A stretch of 64,000 nt of DNA from an uncultured Alphaproteobacteria bacterium (GTDB taxonomy: Bacteria; Pseudomonadota; Alphaproteobacteria; Rs-D84). The translations under genes and the position numbers were made by a program. Below, one piece after another: positions 1 to 8,439 of the stretch. Numbering within the stretch: the stretch's first letter is position 1; every line of letters begins with the position of its first letter. A model generated the notes under the pieces. The model was not told where the DNA came from, searched no databases, and was given only the letters and a program-made list of their open reading frames with translations. Where the stretch lies: contig CAKQGH010000001.1 in assembly GCA_934232895.1 (NCBI GenBank), positions 1 through 64,000 of the forward strand, in the 5' to 3' direction.

Positions 1-59
1 TGGGCCATAATGCCGATATTGCGGTACATATGCAAAGGTGCGGTTTTTCCGACTGACAT
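1..59 (-). CDS. fusA: Elongation factor G, N-terminal fragment (cut by window edge)
   Basis: The last gene of the str operon enters the window here with only its first 19 codons. The translation starts MSVGKTAPLHMYRNIGIMA, and the YRNIGIMA stretch is the conserved sequence just before the G1 loop of EF-G, the GTPase that drives ribosomal translocation. It lies 57 bases downstream of the rpsG stop on the same strand, giving the classical rpsL-rpsG-fusA order. An AAGGAAAG ribosome binding site lies just upstream. The G domain itself is outside the window, so the call rests on the N-terminal motif and the gene order. Confidence 0.85.
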   Translation of the reverse strand, partial: MSVGKTAPLHMYRNIGIMA

Positions 60-116
60 AGATTCTTTCCTTGTTTGTTTTTTGTTTTAACCCGATTTGT
101 TCTTGTGTTGATGTGA

Positions 117-590
117 TTACCAACGGAAATGTGCAAACGCCTTGTTCGCGTCAGCCATTTTGTGTGTATCAATCTTTTTCTTGAACGCACCACCCTGGCC
201 TGACAATGCATCGCGCAATTCGCCGAACAAGCGATCTTCCATAGAACGTTCACCGCGTTTACGCGCAAACATCACCAACCAACGCAACGCCAATGTCTGT
301 TGACGCACCGGGCGAACTTCGACCGGAACCTGGTAAGTTGCACCGCCAACACGACGGCCTTTGACCTCAACTGATGGTTTTAATGCATCAACCGCTTCCA
401 AGAATGCGGCCAATTCATCGCCGTCTTTTGCAACTTTCTTTAATTTTTCCAGTGCACCATACACGATATTTTCGGCAACTTCTTTTTTGCCATCCCACAT
501 AATTACATTAATACATTTTGCAACAACCAGATTGTTATATTTGGAATCTGGCAGAATTTCGCGCTTTGCTGCACTTTTACGTCTTGACAT
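117..590 (-). CDS. rpsG: 30S ribosomal protein S7
   Basis: This is the primary 16S rRNA-binding protein that nucleates assembly of the 30S head. The 157-residue length is normal for S7, and the N-terminus ([14 protein letters not shown]) and the basic central segment [14 protein letters not shown] are family signatures. The gene follows rpsL and precedes fusA on the minus strand. The start at 590 is preceded by AAGGAAAAACAAAA, a good ribosome binding site. A small inverted repeat lies in the rpsL-rpsG gap. In E. coli S7 represses its own operon by binding the S12-S7 intercistronic region, so similar feedback is possible here but is not shown by the sequence. Confidence 0.98.
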   Translation of the reverse strand: MSRRKSAAKREILPDSKYNNLVVAKCINVIMWDGKKEVAENIVYGALEKLKKVAKDGDELAAFLEAVDALKPSVEVKGRRVGGATYQVPVEVRPVRQQTLALRWLVMFARKRGERSMEDRLFGELRDALSGQGGAFKKKIDTHKMADANKAFAHFRW

Positions 591-636
591 TTTTGTTTTT
601 CCTTTTATTTCTTCATCTGTTTTTGTTCAGATTACT

Positions 637-655
637 CACATGGACGCGCCATGTG
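637..655 (-). other. Small inverted repeat in the rpsL-rpsG intercistronic gap
   Basis: Arms CACATGG (637-643) and CCATGTG (649-655) flank a five-base spacer and would form a seven-pair hairpin in the mRNA between the S12 stop and the S7 start. There is no U-tract, so it is not a terminator. Its position matches that of the S7 autoregulatory site in enterobacteria, but the sequence is not recognisably the same. Confidence 0.35.
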
Positions 656-672
656 CATGGGTTATTCTATAA

Positions 673-1044
673 TTATTTGCCAGCCTTGGCACCATACAGG
701 GAACGGCCCTGCTTTCTGCTGTCAACGCCCTTGGTATCCAAAACACCACGGATAATGTGATATTTAACACCAGGCAAGTCCTTTACACGGCCGCCACGAA
801 TCATAACGACGCTGTGTTCCTGCAGGTTATGACCTTCGCCAGGAATGTATGCGGTCACTTCGCGACCATTGGCCAATTTAACACGAGCAACCTTACGTTG
901 CGCCGAGTTAGGTTTTTTAGGTGTGGTTGTGTACACACGTGTGCAAACACCACGTTTCTGGGGAGCCTCCATCATGTCAGGTGCCGTAGATTTCACGACA
1001 ACCTTTTTACGCGGCTTCCGAATCAGTTGATTTACTGTTGGCAT
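673..1044 (-). CDS. rpsL: 30S ribosomal protein S12
   Basis: This protein of the decoding centre is 123 residues long, the usual bacterial length. It starts [14 protein letters not shown] and contains the loops [10 protein letters not shown] and GVKYHIIRG, which are universal S12 sequences including the lysines where streptomycin-resistance changes occur. It is the first gene of the operon and has a leader of roughly 140 bases from the promoter at 1193-1221. Upstream of the start is AAAGAGATTTGA, a modest ribosome binding site. The stop is 82 bases before rpsG. Confidence 0.98.
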   Translation of the reverse strand: MPTVNQLIRKPRKKVVVKSTAPDMMEAPQKRGVCTRVYTTTPKKPNSAQRKVARVKLANGREVTAYIPGEGHNLQEHSVVMIRGGRVKDLPGVKYHIIRGVLDTKGVDSRKQGRSLYGAKAGK

Positions 1045-1192
1045 TCAAATCTCTTTGTTTGTTCTTGTTTTTTTGGTCCACACAAAACCCGCAACCAGAA
1101 TTATCCCCGCACAACAATGCGATGACAAATCCGTTAAATGTCGCAGTTTTCTGTGTTTTTTCACTTTCCTTGTTTACACGGAAAGCGAACAT

Positions 1193-1221
1193 ACTATAAC
1201 CACCCGCCCCCGTATTGTCAA
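1193..1221 (-). promoter_or_regulatory. Sigma-70-type promoter of the str operon
   Basis: Read on the minus strand, TTGACA (1216-1221) and TATAGT (1193-1198) are separated by exactly 17 bases, which is close to the ideal housekeeping promoter. Transcription would begin near 1185, about 140 bases before rpsL. The rest of the 1045-1355 gap contains no gene that I can support. Confidence 0.85.
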
Positions 1222-1355
1222 GCAGAATATGGGATTTTTTGTTAAATTTAGACTGGAAAACCGCCCGTTTTTGGGGATTGCGCGGGCACGCGCCAATGAC
1301 AAAAAATTTATTGGTGCAAAATCTAAACTGGACAAATAAAAAATACAGAAAAAAA

Positions 1356-2117
1356 TTAGAATTTCACCGAAAAACCGACACCCAGTTTCCAAAAGTTATC
1401 ATAGTTCATCAAATTATTGTCGGCATCCCTGGTTTCAAAATGATATTTGACATACGGGTTTACCGATGCGGCGGGCGATAAATTATATACGGCCTCGGCA
1501 CTGACCGAACGGTTATATATTGTTTTGGGCCGCGAAATTTGCAAAAAATCATAATCCAGCCCCAAAATGGCGGCCAAGTTTTGAACAAAATAGTACATAA
1601 TTTGTGGCGAAATTTTTATATTCCAGAAATTGCCATCGTCATCCATCACAAATTGTGGCGATATTTTGACCGACCATTGGGCCCGTTCCCAACGAACCCC
1701 GTGCAGCCGCATATCAAATGTCACATTGTTTCGCCCATATCGCGCGCCATCAACGGCACGCCGTGTCCATGCCGGGCCGTATGCTATGCCGGCCTCGAAT
1801 TTCAGTGGTGGCGTTGTCCATATCTTGTATAATGCACCAATTTGTGCGTCGGAATAATCGTTATCTGTGCTGAATTGCACGGTAAAAAGGTCGTTTGGAC
1901 TGTAATCCAATGTCAAACTGGTGTTATGTATGCGACCGGCCGCGAAATCGGTTTGCGAATGGCCGCCGCGTGTGTCACCAGTGATAAATGCCACACCAAA
2001 ATGCGCCGAAAATTCACCGGGGTGTACAATACGACTGACGTCGCCGACATCGGCGCGTGACGCCGCACATACGCCAATTATCAACACGATTCCAAAAAAA
2101 TTGCGCAATCTGGCCAT
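1356..2117 (-). CDS. Secreted outer-membrane beta-barrel-like protein
   Basis: The protein of about 253 residues begins MARLRNFFGIVLIIGV and has a signal peptide ending near ASRA. The mature part alternates short hydrophobic strands with polar turns and ends in a phenylalanine (KLGVGFSVKF), as expected for a barrel assembled by BamA. I see no specific family signature, so its cargo is unknown. I chose the start at 2117 because the signal peptide begins there; an in-frame start at 2189 would place 24 unlikely residues before it. A terminator separates it from the barrel gene upstream, so it is probably transcribed separately. Confidence 0.7.
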   Translation of the reverse strand: MARLRNFFGIVLIIGVCAASRADVGDVSRIVHPGEFSAHFGVAFITGDTRGGHSQTDFAAGRIHNTSLTLDYSPNDLFTVQFSTDNDYSDAQIGALYKIWTTPPLKFEAGIAYGPAWTRRAVDGARYGRNNVTFDMRLHGVRWERAQWSVKISPQFVMDDDGNFWNIKISPQIMYYFVQNLAAILGLDYDFLQISRPKTIYNRSVSAEAVYNLSPAASVNPYVKYHFETRDADNNLMNYDNFWKLGVGFSVKF

Positions 2118-2177
2118 CTTGGTACAATTGTACCGCCAATGCCACCCGATGCACAACAGGACGAAATTCAAAAACAA

Positions 2178-2202
2178 AAACCCGCGCAATCCGCGCGGGT
2201 TT
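2178..2202 (-). terminator. Rho-independent terminator after the 2223-3008 gene
   Basis: The stem AAACCCGCGC/GCGCGGGTTT with a short loop is followed on the minus strand by a run containing Ts. It lies 20 bases past the stop of the upstream barrel gene. Confidence 0.75.
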
Positions 2203-2222
2203 ATATTTGTTCCAATTAAATA

Positions 2223-3008
2223 TTAGAACTGGATACCGAATTTGCCGCCAAATGCAAAGCCAGCGTCTGTGGACCATTCACCGGCTGCTTTATGGGACAT
2301 TGTACGTCCAACATACGCACCAACAAATGTGTCATCCGAGAAATTATAGTTCACACCAATTTTCCCGGTCCATGTACCAGCATTTTCAACCTTGGTGCCA
2401 TTTGGCAGTTCATCATCAGCAATACCAGTGTATTCAACACCGCCGACCAATGCCCAATTGTCATTCAGTGTCAAGAACGCATCTGCGCCCAACCGAACCG
2501 TATGCAACCCGTCATCGTTCCAGTTAAAGGATTCACTGTTCTGGTAATCCATGGCAATGTGACCAGCCAATGTCAAATTACCCATCGTCTTGCCAACCTG
2601 CGCACCAATTGTCCATGTATACATTGTATTGTTCTTGTCCAAGAATGAGGCTTTGTATGGCCAAACATGTTCAACACCATAGCTGCCGGTCAAATCAACC
2701 ATCCATCCGTTCATATCCATTACGCGATAGGACAAATCAACACCAAAATCATCCCAACCGGACTGATCAAACCAATTTTTTTGGGATACGGATGTTTTTA
2801 AACCGATTGCCAATCTGTCGGTTATACCATAACCGAACTTTTCTGTGGCGGTCCAATCCGTTGTTGCCTTGGATTCAGAACCCAATTCTGTTATGCTGTA
2901 AAATTTGCCCTGGTCTGGACGATACAGCGGATTGTCATTAATCGCCGCAGCGTTCGCAGCCGAAACCGCAAATACAGCCATCAAGGAAGTTAAAGCTAAT
3001 TTTTTCAT
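2223..3008 (-). CDS. Secreted outer-membrane beta-barrel protein (porin-like)
   Basis: The 261-residue product has a textbook signal peptide (MKKLALTSLMAVFAVSAANA) followed by repeated amphipathic strands rich in Trp, Tyr and Gly. It ends FAFGGKFGIQF with the terminal Phe of outer-membrane proteins. The start at 3008 is set by the signal peptide and by AAAGGAAAGGATA immediately upstream. A longer reading frame to 3119 exists but its extra residues look non-coding. It resembles general outer-membrane barrel or channel proteins, and the substrate is unknown. It forms a single-gene unit with its own terminator at 2178-2202. Confidence 0.75.
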   Translation of the reverse strand: MKKLALTSLMAVFAVSAANAAAINDNPLYRPDQGKFYSITELGSESKATTDWTATEKFGYGITDRLAIGLKTSVSQKNWFDQSGWDDFGVDLSYRVMDMNGWMVDLTGSYGVEHVWPYKASFLDKNNTMYTWTIGAQVGKTMGNLTLAGHIAMDYQNSESFNWNDDGLHTVRLGADAFLTLNDNWALVGGVEYTGIADDELPNGTKVENAGTWTGKIGVNYNFSDDTFVGAYVGRTMSHKAAGEWSTDAGFAFGGKFGIQF

Positions 3009-3173
3009 AATATATCCTTTCCTTTTGTTAAAGATTGCCAGAATGTTATCTGACTGATTGTATTTTATCGTGAATTTATACCCATATTCAACCGCAAAGA
3101 TTTTTGCAAAAATTCCCAAAATATGTTATAATTCGCGCGTTCGCGAATCGGGATTTATTCCCACAGATATTAA

Positions 3174-3199
3174 AAAACACCCGGATTTCCGGGTGTTTT
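3174..3199 (-). terminator. Terminator downstream of mltG
   Basis: A perfect 11-pair stem (AAAACACCCGG at 3174-3184 with CCGGGTGTTTT at 3189-3199) and a four-base loop lie about 70 bases beyond the mltG stop. The A/T arms make it usable in both directions. Confidence 0.75.
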
Positions 3200-3265
3200 A
3201 CTTATATTGCAAAATAATTTATTACAAAACAAAATTATTAAAAAATTTAACGAACGACAAGATTC

Positions 3266-4285
3266 CTATTTGCCATTGCGCAATTTTTTTATTTCGCGCC
3301 AGTCGGCATGATTGCGTTGGTGTTCCGCATACGAATTTGAAAAACGGTGTCCCCCACGTCCATCGGCCACAAAATACAGGTAATTCGTATCCGCCGGATT
3401 TAACACGGCCCGAATCGCCGCCAGGCCGACATTGGCAATTGGTGCCGGCGGCAAACCACCATGCGTGTATGTGTTATATGGACTGTCCACGCGCAAATGC
3501 CCACGCAGCAACGCCGCACCCTGCATATCGCCCAGGCCGCCCGTCAATGCATAGACCACCGTTGGGTCCGCCTGCAATCGCATATTTTTACGCAACCGGT
3601 TCAGGTAAACACTGGCAACAATCGGCATTTCCGATTCGCGCGGGGTTTCTTTTTGAACAATGGATGCCAGTGTTAAAACATCGTTCCAGTTCGCCAATGG
3701 TTTTGGCGCGCGCCGCCCTGCCCGTGTCCAATTTTCATGAACCGTGTTCATTTTCTGGCGCGCCAAATCCAGCACCGCCAAACGCGCCGTACCGCGCGCC
3801 ACACGATATGTATCGGGGAACACATCGCCATCGCGCAAATTGCACACCGCCGCCGCCCCAGGCGCCGAACATTCAACCGCCCCGGTCAGCGACGCATCCG
3901 CCAGCAATTGATTTTTGATTTGCCGTATGGTCATACCCTCGGGAATAACGATTGTGGTTGTGGCAACGCGGCCACGCGCCAAAATGTGCGCCATACGCCA
4001 CACACTGGTGCCACGCGGCACATCATATTCGCCACTTTGTATTTTACCGCCATGCGCGCGCACCGCGAATTTGAACATATCGGGCGACGATATCAAATTG
4101 GCCGCAACCAAACCATTTGCAACCGACGCAACCGACGCACCACGCGACACATGAAAAGTTGTCATCTGGTGTACCGGCGACGCAACACCAAACGCATACA
4201 CAATTCCAACCACCCCCAGCGCAATTACCGCAATTGATAACTGGGCTAGTTTACTGATGTGAATGTGTATTTTTTTGCGTTTCAT
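3266..4285 (-). CDS. mltG: Endolytic murein transglycosylase MltG
   Basis: MltG cleaves nascent peptidoglycan strands at the inner membrane and sets glycan length. The 339 residues comprise a short basic cytoplasmic end, one membrane segment around residues 14-34, a LysM-like region and the YceG catalytic domain. The motif IVQKETPRESEMP holds the catalytic glutamate near residue 213, and LQADPTVVYA and DSPYNTY follow as in the family. It starts eight bases after the acyl-CoA synthetase stop, so the two are likely cotranscribed. In many Alphaproteobacteria mltG directly follows fabF; here a tRNA locus and the synthetase lie between them. Confidence 0.93.
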   Translation of the reverse strand: MKRKKIHIHISKLAQLSIAVIALGVVGIVYAFGVASPVHQMTTFHVSRGASVASVANGLVAANLISSPDMFKFAVRAHGGKIQSGEYDVPRGTSVWRMAHILARGRVATTTIVIPEGMTIRQIKNQLLADASLTGAVECSAPGAAAVCNLRDGDVFPDTYRVARGTARLAVLDLARQKMNTVHENWTRAGRRAPKPLANWNDVLTLASIVQKETPRESEMPIVASVYLNRLRKNMRLQADPTVVYALTGGLGDMQGAALLRGHLRVDSPYNTYTHGGLPPAPIANVGLAAIRAVLNPADTNYLYFVADGRGGHRFSNSYAEHQRNHADWREIKKLRNGK

Positions 4286-4293
4286 ACGGCGCC

Positions 4294-5976
4294 CTATTTT
4301 TCATCGTCCTTGCCAAAACCGATTGTACTTTTAATCGGGTCAACAATTGCATTTTTGGTGCTGTCAATCGTGCGAATCAACGCGCGCTTGATTTTACCAC
4401 TGATTGTCATAGGTAAACTGTCCACAAATTCGATTACACGCGGGCATTTGTATGGCGCGGTGCGATTACGAACATGCTGTTGCAATTGCCCCTTCAAAAA
4501 TTCGGTCTGCTGAAAATATTTGTTCAGAACAATTGTCGCCTTGACCGCCATACCACGCGATGCATCGGGAATACCGGTGACGGCAACCTCGCGCACGGCG
4601 GGATGTTCCAGCAATACCGATTCAACCTCGAACGGGCTGACGCGGTATCCAGATGTTTTAATCAAATCGTCATTACGGCCAACAAACCAATAGTACCCAT
4701 CGGCATCGCGGTATGCGACATCACCCGTGTGATACACGCCATCGCGAAACGCCGCCGCGGTCAATTTTTCAGCATTGTGATAGCCCTGGAATAACCCAAC
4801 CGGGCGACCATTTTTCAACGATACGCAAATTTCGCCAACCGTGTCATCGGGCACCGGGCGACCACGTTCATCCAATAATTGAACATCCCACCCGGCGGCT
4901 GGCATACCCATACTGCCCGGGCGCGGTTCAATCCATTCGTTTGTAAACAGCATCAGGCAAGTTTCCGTTTGGCCGAAACCCTCGCGCAATTTAATGCCCG
5001 TCTGTTCCAAGAATTTATAATATACCTCGGGGTTTAGTGCCTCGCCCGCGATATCAACCTTGGTCAATGCCGACAAATCATATTTCGACAAATCACCATG
5101 TATCAGCATTTTATACGCAGTTGGTGGCGCACAGAACGATGTCACATGATTTTCCGACATCGCGGTCAACAAATCGTGTGCGGTTGCAATCCCCGAAAAA
5201 TCATACACAAACACAGTTGCGCCCGCCATCCATTGACCATACATTTTACCCCACGAACATTTTGCCCAACCCGATTCGGACACCGTCAAATGAATGTCGC
5301 CATCGCGCAGACGCTGCCAAAACACGGCTGTATTGATATGCCCCAACGGGTATGTGAAATTATGCGCAACCATTTTTGGTAAATCGGTTGTACCACTGGT
5401 GAAATAAATCACCATGGTATCACTGTTTTCATTGGGCACACGCGTAAATGTTATCGGTTCGTTTTCGGTTGCGCGCGCAATTTCATCGTGCGAAATCAAT
5501 TGAATTGCACTGTCACCAATGGCGGTTTTAATTTCGTTCATAACCGAACCATCATCAAACGCAATAATCGCCGCAACCCCGGCTGTATCAATACGATACT
5601 TGATATCCTCGGCCTTTAATTGATTGGTTGACGGGATTGGAATCGCACCCAATTTGTGCATGGCCATCATTAAGATCCAATATTCCCAACGACGACGCAT
5701 AAACAACAATGCCGTGTCGCCCTTTTTCAAACCACGCGACGCCAAAAAATTTGCCACCGCATTTGACATTTGTGACAAATCACGAAATGTAAAAGTCTTT
5801 TTTTCGCCACTGTCATTTGTCCACAGTAATGCAACCTTGTCGGGTTCTTCGACCGCCAGAACATCAATCACATCGTATGCAAAATTAAAGTTATCTGGAA
5901 TAACTGGTACCGCATTTTGCAAATAATCATCATAGTTGTCGAATTTATCCTTTTTCAGAAATCGTAATGCAAACAT
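4294..5976 (-). CDS. AMP-forming acyl-CoA synthetase (acetyl/medium-chain type)
   Basis: This ANL-superfamily enzyme activates a carboxylic acid through an acyl-adenylate and transfers it to CoA. The P-loop motif YFTSGTTDLPKM is at about residues 185-200. GEALNPEVYYKF and GFGQTETC follow, then the hinge region TGDVAYRDADGYYWFVGRNDD, the A8 motif SGYRVSPFEVES and the C-terminal catalytic lysine in TISGKIKR. The SGWAKCSWGKMY segment resembles medium-chain (ACSM-type) enzymes more than classical Acs, but the substrate cannot be read from sequence. I chose the start at 5976 because GGAATAAAA lies just upstream; an ATG at 5991 lacks a binding site. mltG follows after eight bases. Confidence 0.85.
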   Translation of the reverse strand: MFALRFLKKDKFDNYDDYLQNAVPVIPDNFNFAYDVIDVLAVEEPDKVALLWTNDSGEKKTFTFRDLSQMSNAVANFLASRGLKKGDTALLFMRRRWEYWILMMAMHKLGAIPIPSTNQLKAEDIKYRIDTAGVAAIIAFDDGSVMNEIKTAIGDSAIQLISHDEIARATENEPITFTRVPNENSDTMVIYFTSGTTDLPKMVAHNFTYPLGHINTAVFWQRLRDGDIHLTVSESGWAKCSWGKMYGQWMAGATVFVYDFSGIATAHDLLTAMSENHVTSFCAPPTAYKMLIHGDLSKYDLSALTKVDIAGEALNPEVYYKFLEQTGIKLREGFGQTETCLMLFTNEWIEPRPGSMGMPAAGWDVQLLDERGRPVPDDTVGEICVSLKNGRPVGLFQGYHNAEKLTAAAFRDGVYHTGDVAYRDADGYYWFVGRNDDLIKTSGYRVSPFEVESVLLEHPAVREVAVTGIPDASRGMAVKATIVLNKYFQQTEFLKGQLQQHVRNRTAPYKCPRVIEFVDSLPMTISGKIKRALIRTIDSTKNAIVDPIKSTIGFGKDDEK

Positions 5977-6112
5977 TTTTATTCCTTTCATCAGTACTGA
6001 TAAAATATGACAAAATTTTTGATATTTACAAGTGTAAATGAAAAATAAAAGTTGTTGATTTTTTGTTCTGCGCGTTGCACAATCCGTGGCGCATAGAAAA
6101 CAGTAGTTAGTT

Positions 6113-6150
6113 TTCGGAGTGTAGCTCAGCCTGGTAGAGCGCTACGTTCG
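6113..6150 (+). pseudogene. Truncated 5' half of tRNA-Pro (direct repeat copy 1)
   Basis: These 38 bases are identical to 6540-6577, the first half of the intact tRNA-Pro gene. They contain the acceptor 5' strand, D arm and anticodon 5' stem and end within the anticodon loop after TTCG. No matching 3' half follows, so this copy cannot form a tRNA on its own. It marks the left edge of a small insertion or duplication carrying a GIY-YIG gene. Confidence 0.9.
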
Positions 6151-6269
6151 CCCGTCTGGCCGGTTGCAAAGCAACCGCCGCAGCCGCGGTTCAGCGGCCA
6201 GGACGCAAGACGGAGCGTCGCGGCGTAGAGAAGCGAAGCCGGACGGTTTCCAACAAAAAGACCCCAGAA
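6151..6269 (+). other. GC-rich, strongly foldable leader of the GIY-YIG gene
   Basis: This non-coding stretch links the tRNA half to the nuclease start codon. CGTCTGGCCG near its beginning can pair with CGGCCAGGACG about 40 bases on, with one bulged G. The hairpin GGTTGC-AAA-GCAACC sits inside it, and GACGC/GCGTC forms another stem after it. The final 25 bases are unpaired and A-rich. It is much more GC-rich than its surroundings. At about 119 bases it is too short for a complete group I intron. Confidence 0.6.
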
Positions 6270-6509
6270 ATGTATTATACGTATATTTTGGAAAGCATAA
6301 AAGTCCCCGGACATTTTTATGTTGGGTATACCAATGATTTGCGTCTGCGTTTAAGCGAGCACAACGGCGGGACATGCCGTTACACAAACATGTACAGACC
6401 ATGGACAATAAAAGCATACTTTGCTTTTAATGAAAAAGAACAAGCAGAACGATTTGAAAGTTATCTGAAAACACATTCAGGACGCGAATTTCAAAAAAAG
6501 TATTTGTAA
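6270..6509 (+). CDS. Small stand-alone GIY-YIG nuclease
   Basis: The 79-residue protein is a single GIY-YIG domain of the UPF0213/URI type. It has YYTYILES at the start, FYVGYTNDLRLRLSEH as the catalytic core with Tyr and Arg, and EQAERFESYLKTHSGREF with the expected acidic residue in the C-terminal helix. Such domains cut DNA on one or both strands and occur in homing endonucleases. No clear ribosome binding site precedes the ATG. The gene lies between a truncated and an intact copy of tRNA-Pro, which suggests that it belongs to a mobile unit targeting that tRNA. Activity and target are inference. Confidence 0.85.
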   Translation: MYYTYILESIKVPGHFYVGYTNDLRLRLSEHNGGTCRYTNMYRPWTIKAYFAFNEKEQAERFESYLKTHSGREFQKKYL

Positions 6510-6523
6510 TTTTTAAATAAAGG

Positions 6524-6529
6524 TATAAT
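6524..6529 (+). promoter_or_regulatory. -10 element (TATAAT) ahead of the intact tRNA-Pro
   Basis: A perfect TATAAT ends 12 bases before the mature tRNA start and 14 bases after the GIY-YIG stop. The -35 region at about 6501-6506 (TATTTG) is poor. It could supply transcription to the tRNA after the insertion separated it from its original upstream sequence. Confidence 0.55.
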
Positions 6530-6541
6530 ATTGTCAGCATT

Positions 6542-6618
<77 letters not shown>

Positions 6619-6627
6619 AAATAAAGA

Positions 6628-6652
6628 ACACCACTCTTGTGGTGTGTTTTTT
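6628..6652 (+). terminator. Terminator after tRNA-Pro
   Basis: The stem ACACCAC/GTGGTGT with loop TCTT is followed by GTTTTTT, ten bases beyond the CCA end. Confidence 0.85.
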
Positions 6653-6654
6653 GT

Positions 6655-6688
6655 ATCTATTCTCTATGCTCTATTATCTATTCTCTAA
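6655..6688 (+). repeat. Pyrimidine-rich simple-sequence island (TCTATTATCTAT type)
   Basis: About 34 bases are built from variants of TCTAT and CTCTA units, lying between two terminators of convergent genes. Closely similar islands occur at 14315-14348, 24699-24730 and 27041-27058, and related ones at 13676-13708, 20997-21024 and 24261-24296. Confidence 0.7.
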
Positions 6689-6712
6689 AAAACGCCCCGT
6701 TGGGGCATTTTT
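6689..6712 (-). terminator. Terminator of fabF
   Basis: GCCCC and GGGGC arms around a three-base loop are flanked by A and T runs, directly after the fabF stop. Confidence 0.8.
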
Positions 6713-6714
6713 TA

Positions 6715-7965
6715 TTACTGGCACCGTTTTAATACCAACGATGCATTTGTTCCACCGAAACCGAAACTGTTGCTGATGGCGACATCAACCTTGCGTTTCT
6801 TGGCCACATTTGGCACCAGGTCGAAATTACCAACCGCTTCTTCGGGATGTTCCAAATTGATGGTTGGCGGCACAACGCCATCACGAATAGCCAATGCACA
6901 GAATATCGCCTCGACCGCGCCGGCCGCCCCCAACAAGTGCCCTGTCACAGATTTTGTTGACGACATAGATACCGGCAAATCACCAAACAATTTTTGAACC
7001 GCCGCCAATTCGCCCATATCGCCCAAACCAGTTGATGTCCCATGCGCGTTTACATAATCAACATCTGACGGTTGCAACCCGGCGTCACGCAACGCCGCAC
7101 GCATCGCGCGCAGACCGCCCTCGCCCCCTTCGGCCGGTGCGGTTATATGATATGCATCGCCCGACAGACCATATCCAGCAACCTCGGCATAAATTTTGGC
7201 ACCACGCGCCACGGCGTGTTCATATTCTTCCAGAATTAAAATACCGGCACCTTCGGACATAACGAAACCATCGCGGTCTTTGTCCCACGGGCGCGATGCC
7301 GCGGTTGGGTTATCATTGCGCGTGGACAATGCCTTCATCGCGTTAAATCCCGCAATGCCGATAACATCAATTGCACCTTCGGTTCCACCGGCAACCATAA
7401 TGTCGGCATCCCCATGTTCGATTAAACGCGCCGCCTCGCCAATTGAATGGGCACCGGTCGCGCATGCGGTCACAACCGCCAGGTTTGGTCCCTTTAAACC
7501 ATATTTAATGGAAATGTGACCCGCCGTCATATTGATAATAGATTTTGGAATAAAGAACGGGCTGATGCGGCGCGGACCACCATTATACAATTCAATACAG
7601 TTTTCATAAATAGATGTCAGCCCACCAATACCCGCACCAACCGACACACCGATGCGTTCTTTGTCACCATCATAATCAATCAGCCCCGCATCACGCAATG
7701 CCTCGTCAGCGGCAACAACACCATACATAATAGATTTATCCATTTTGCGCATTTCGCGTGGATCTAAAACAGCCTCGGGATTATATTGGCCGGGCTCGGT
7801 CCCACGGACCGGAATACCACCAATTTGCGTTGCCAATACCGATGCATCAAAAGTATCAATTTTGCGAATTCCAGAATTCCCCGCAACAACATTTTTCCAC
7901 GCATATTCAACACCGGTACCAACAGGCGATACAATTCCCATACCAGTAATAACTACTTTTCTCAT
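6715..7965 (-). CDS. fabF: Beta-ketoacyl-ACP synthase II
   Basis: FabF condenses malonyl-ACP with acyl-ACP in fatty-acid elongation. The 416-residue protein starts MRKVVITGMGIVSP and has the catalytic cysteine in VTACATGAH (about residue 168). The two histidines lie in NAHGTSTGLGD and SVTGHLLGAAG, and the C-terminal GFGGTNASLV loop is present. I set the start at 7965 because of the conserved N-terminus and AAAGGACAAGTT before it; an upstream ATG at 7992 adds nine atypical residues. acpP lies 123 bases upstream on the same strand, the usual acpP-fabF pair. Confidence 0.97.
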   Translation of the reverse strand: MRKVVITGMGIVSPVGTGVEYAWKNVVAGNSGIRKIDTFDASVLATQIGGIPVRGTEPGQYNPEAVLDPREMRKMDKSIMYGVVAADEALRDAGLIDYDGDKERIGVSVGAGIGGLTSIYENCIELYNGGPRRISPFFIPKSIINMTAGHISIKYGLKGPNLAVVTACATGAHSIGEAARLIEHGDADIMVAGGTEGAIDVIGIAGFNAMKALSTRNDNPTAASRPWDKDRDGFVMSEGAGILILEEYEHAVARGAKIYAEVAGYGLSGDAYHITAPAEGGEGGLRAMRAALRDAGLQPSDVDYVNAHGTSTGLGDMGELAAVQKLFGDLPVSMSSTKSVTGHLLGAAGAVEAIFCALAIRDGVVPPTINLEHPEEAVGNFDLVPNVAKKRKVDVAISNSFGFGGTNASLVLKRCQ

Positions 7966-8088
7966 AACTTGTCCTTTGTCATGGTTAAACACAGTGCAAT
8001 GATAAACTGTTTATCACATAAAATACAGAAAAAAATCCGCCGCCAGGCATACACCCGTGCGACGGAACATTTTTACTGAAACGCCGGA

Positions 8089-8322
8089 TTATTTCTGGTG
8101 CGCTTCGATATACTTGACAGCATCACCAACTGTGTTCAATTTTGCAGCTTCTTCGTCTGGAATGGTGATATCGAATTCTTTTTCCACTTCCATAACGAAT
8201 TCGACGACATCCAAAGAATCAGCACCCAAATCGTTCACGAATGTGGAAGTTTCGGAAATAGTATCTTCCTTGACATTCAATTTTTCGGCTACGATTTTCT
8301 TTACTTTTTCAAAAGTTGTCAT
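8089..8322 (-). CDS. acpP: Acyl carrier protein
   Basis: This 77-residue acidic protein carries growing acyl chains on 4'-phosphopantetheine. The attachment serine is Ser36 in the GADSLD motif, and the four-helix pattern with [11 protein letters not shown] is typical. AAAGGATAAAAA precedes the start. It is the first gene of the acpP-fabF pair, and a plausible promoter lies at 8380-8406. Confidence 0.98.
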   Translation of the reverse strand: MTTFEKVKKIVAEKLNVKEDTISETSTFVNDLGADSLDVVEFVMEVEKEFDITIPDEEAAKLNTVGDAVKYIEAHQK

Positions 8323-8379
8323 TTTTTATCCTTTGTTTCGGTTAATTTTTTGGCCCGCACTGGGGCGTCGTTATCTAAA

Positions 8380-8406
8380 ACTATCATTTTATGGCCCAGG
8401 TGTCAA
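8380..8406 (-). promoter_or_regulatory. Probable promoter of acpP
   Basis: A perfect TTGACA lies at 8401-8406 on the minus strand. The best -10 candidates are GATAGT at a 15-base spacing or TAGTTT at 17, so the -10 assignment is uncertain. Confidence 0.5.
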
Positions 8407-8439
8407 GAAATTATAACAAACGGTAACAATTCCCAAAAA

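Noticed and set aside
1174..1392. 72-codon minus-strand frame upstream of rpsL
   Set aside because: It overlaps the strong str-operon promoter and has no binding site or recognisable composition.
3058..3918. Plus-strand 286-codon frame opposite mltG
   Set aside because: It is Pro/His/Ala-rich in the way of antisense frames and crosses the terminator at 3174-3199.
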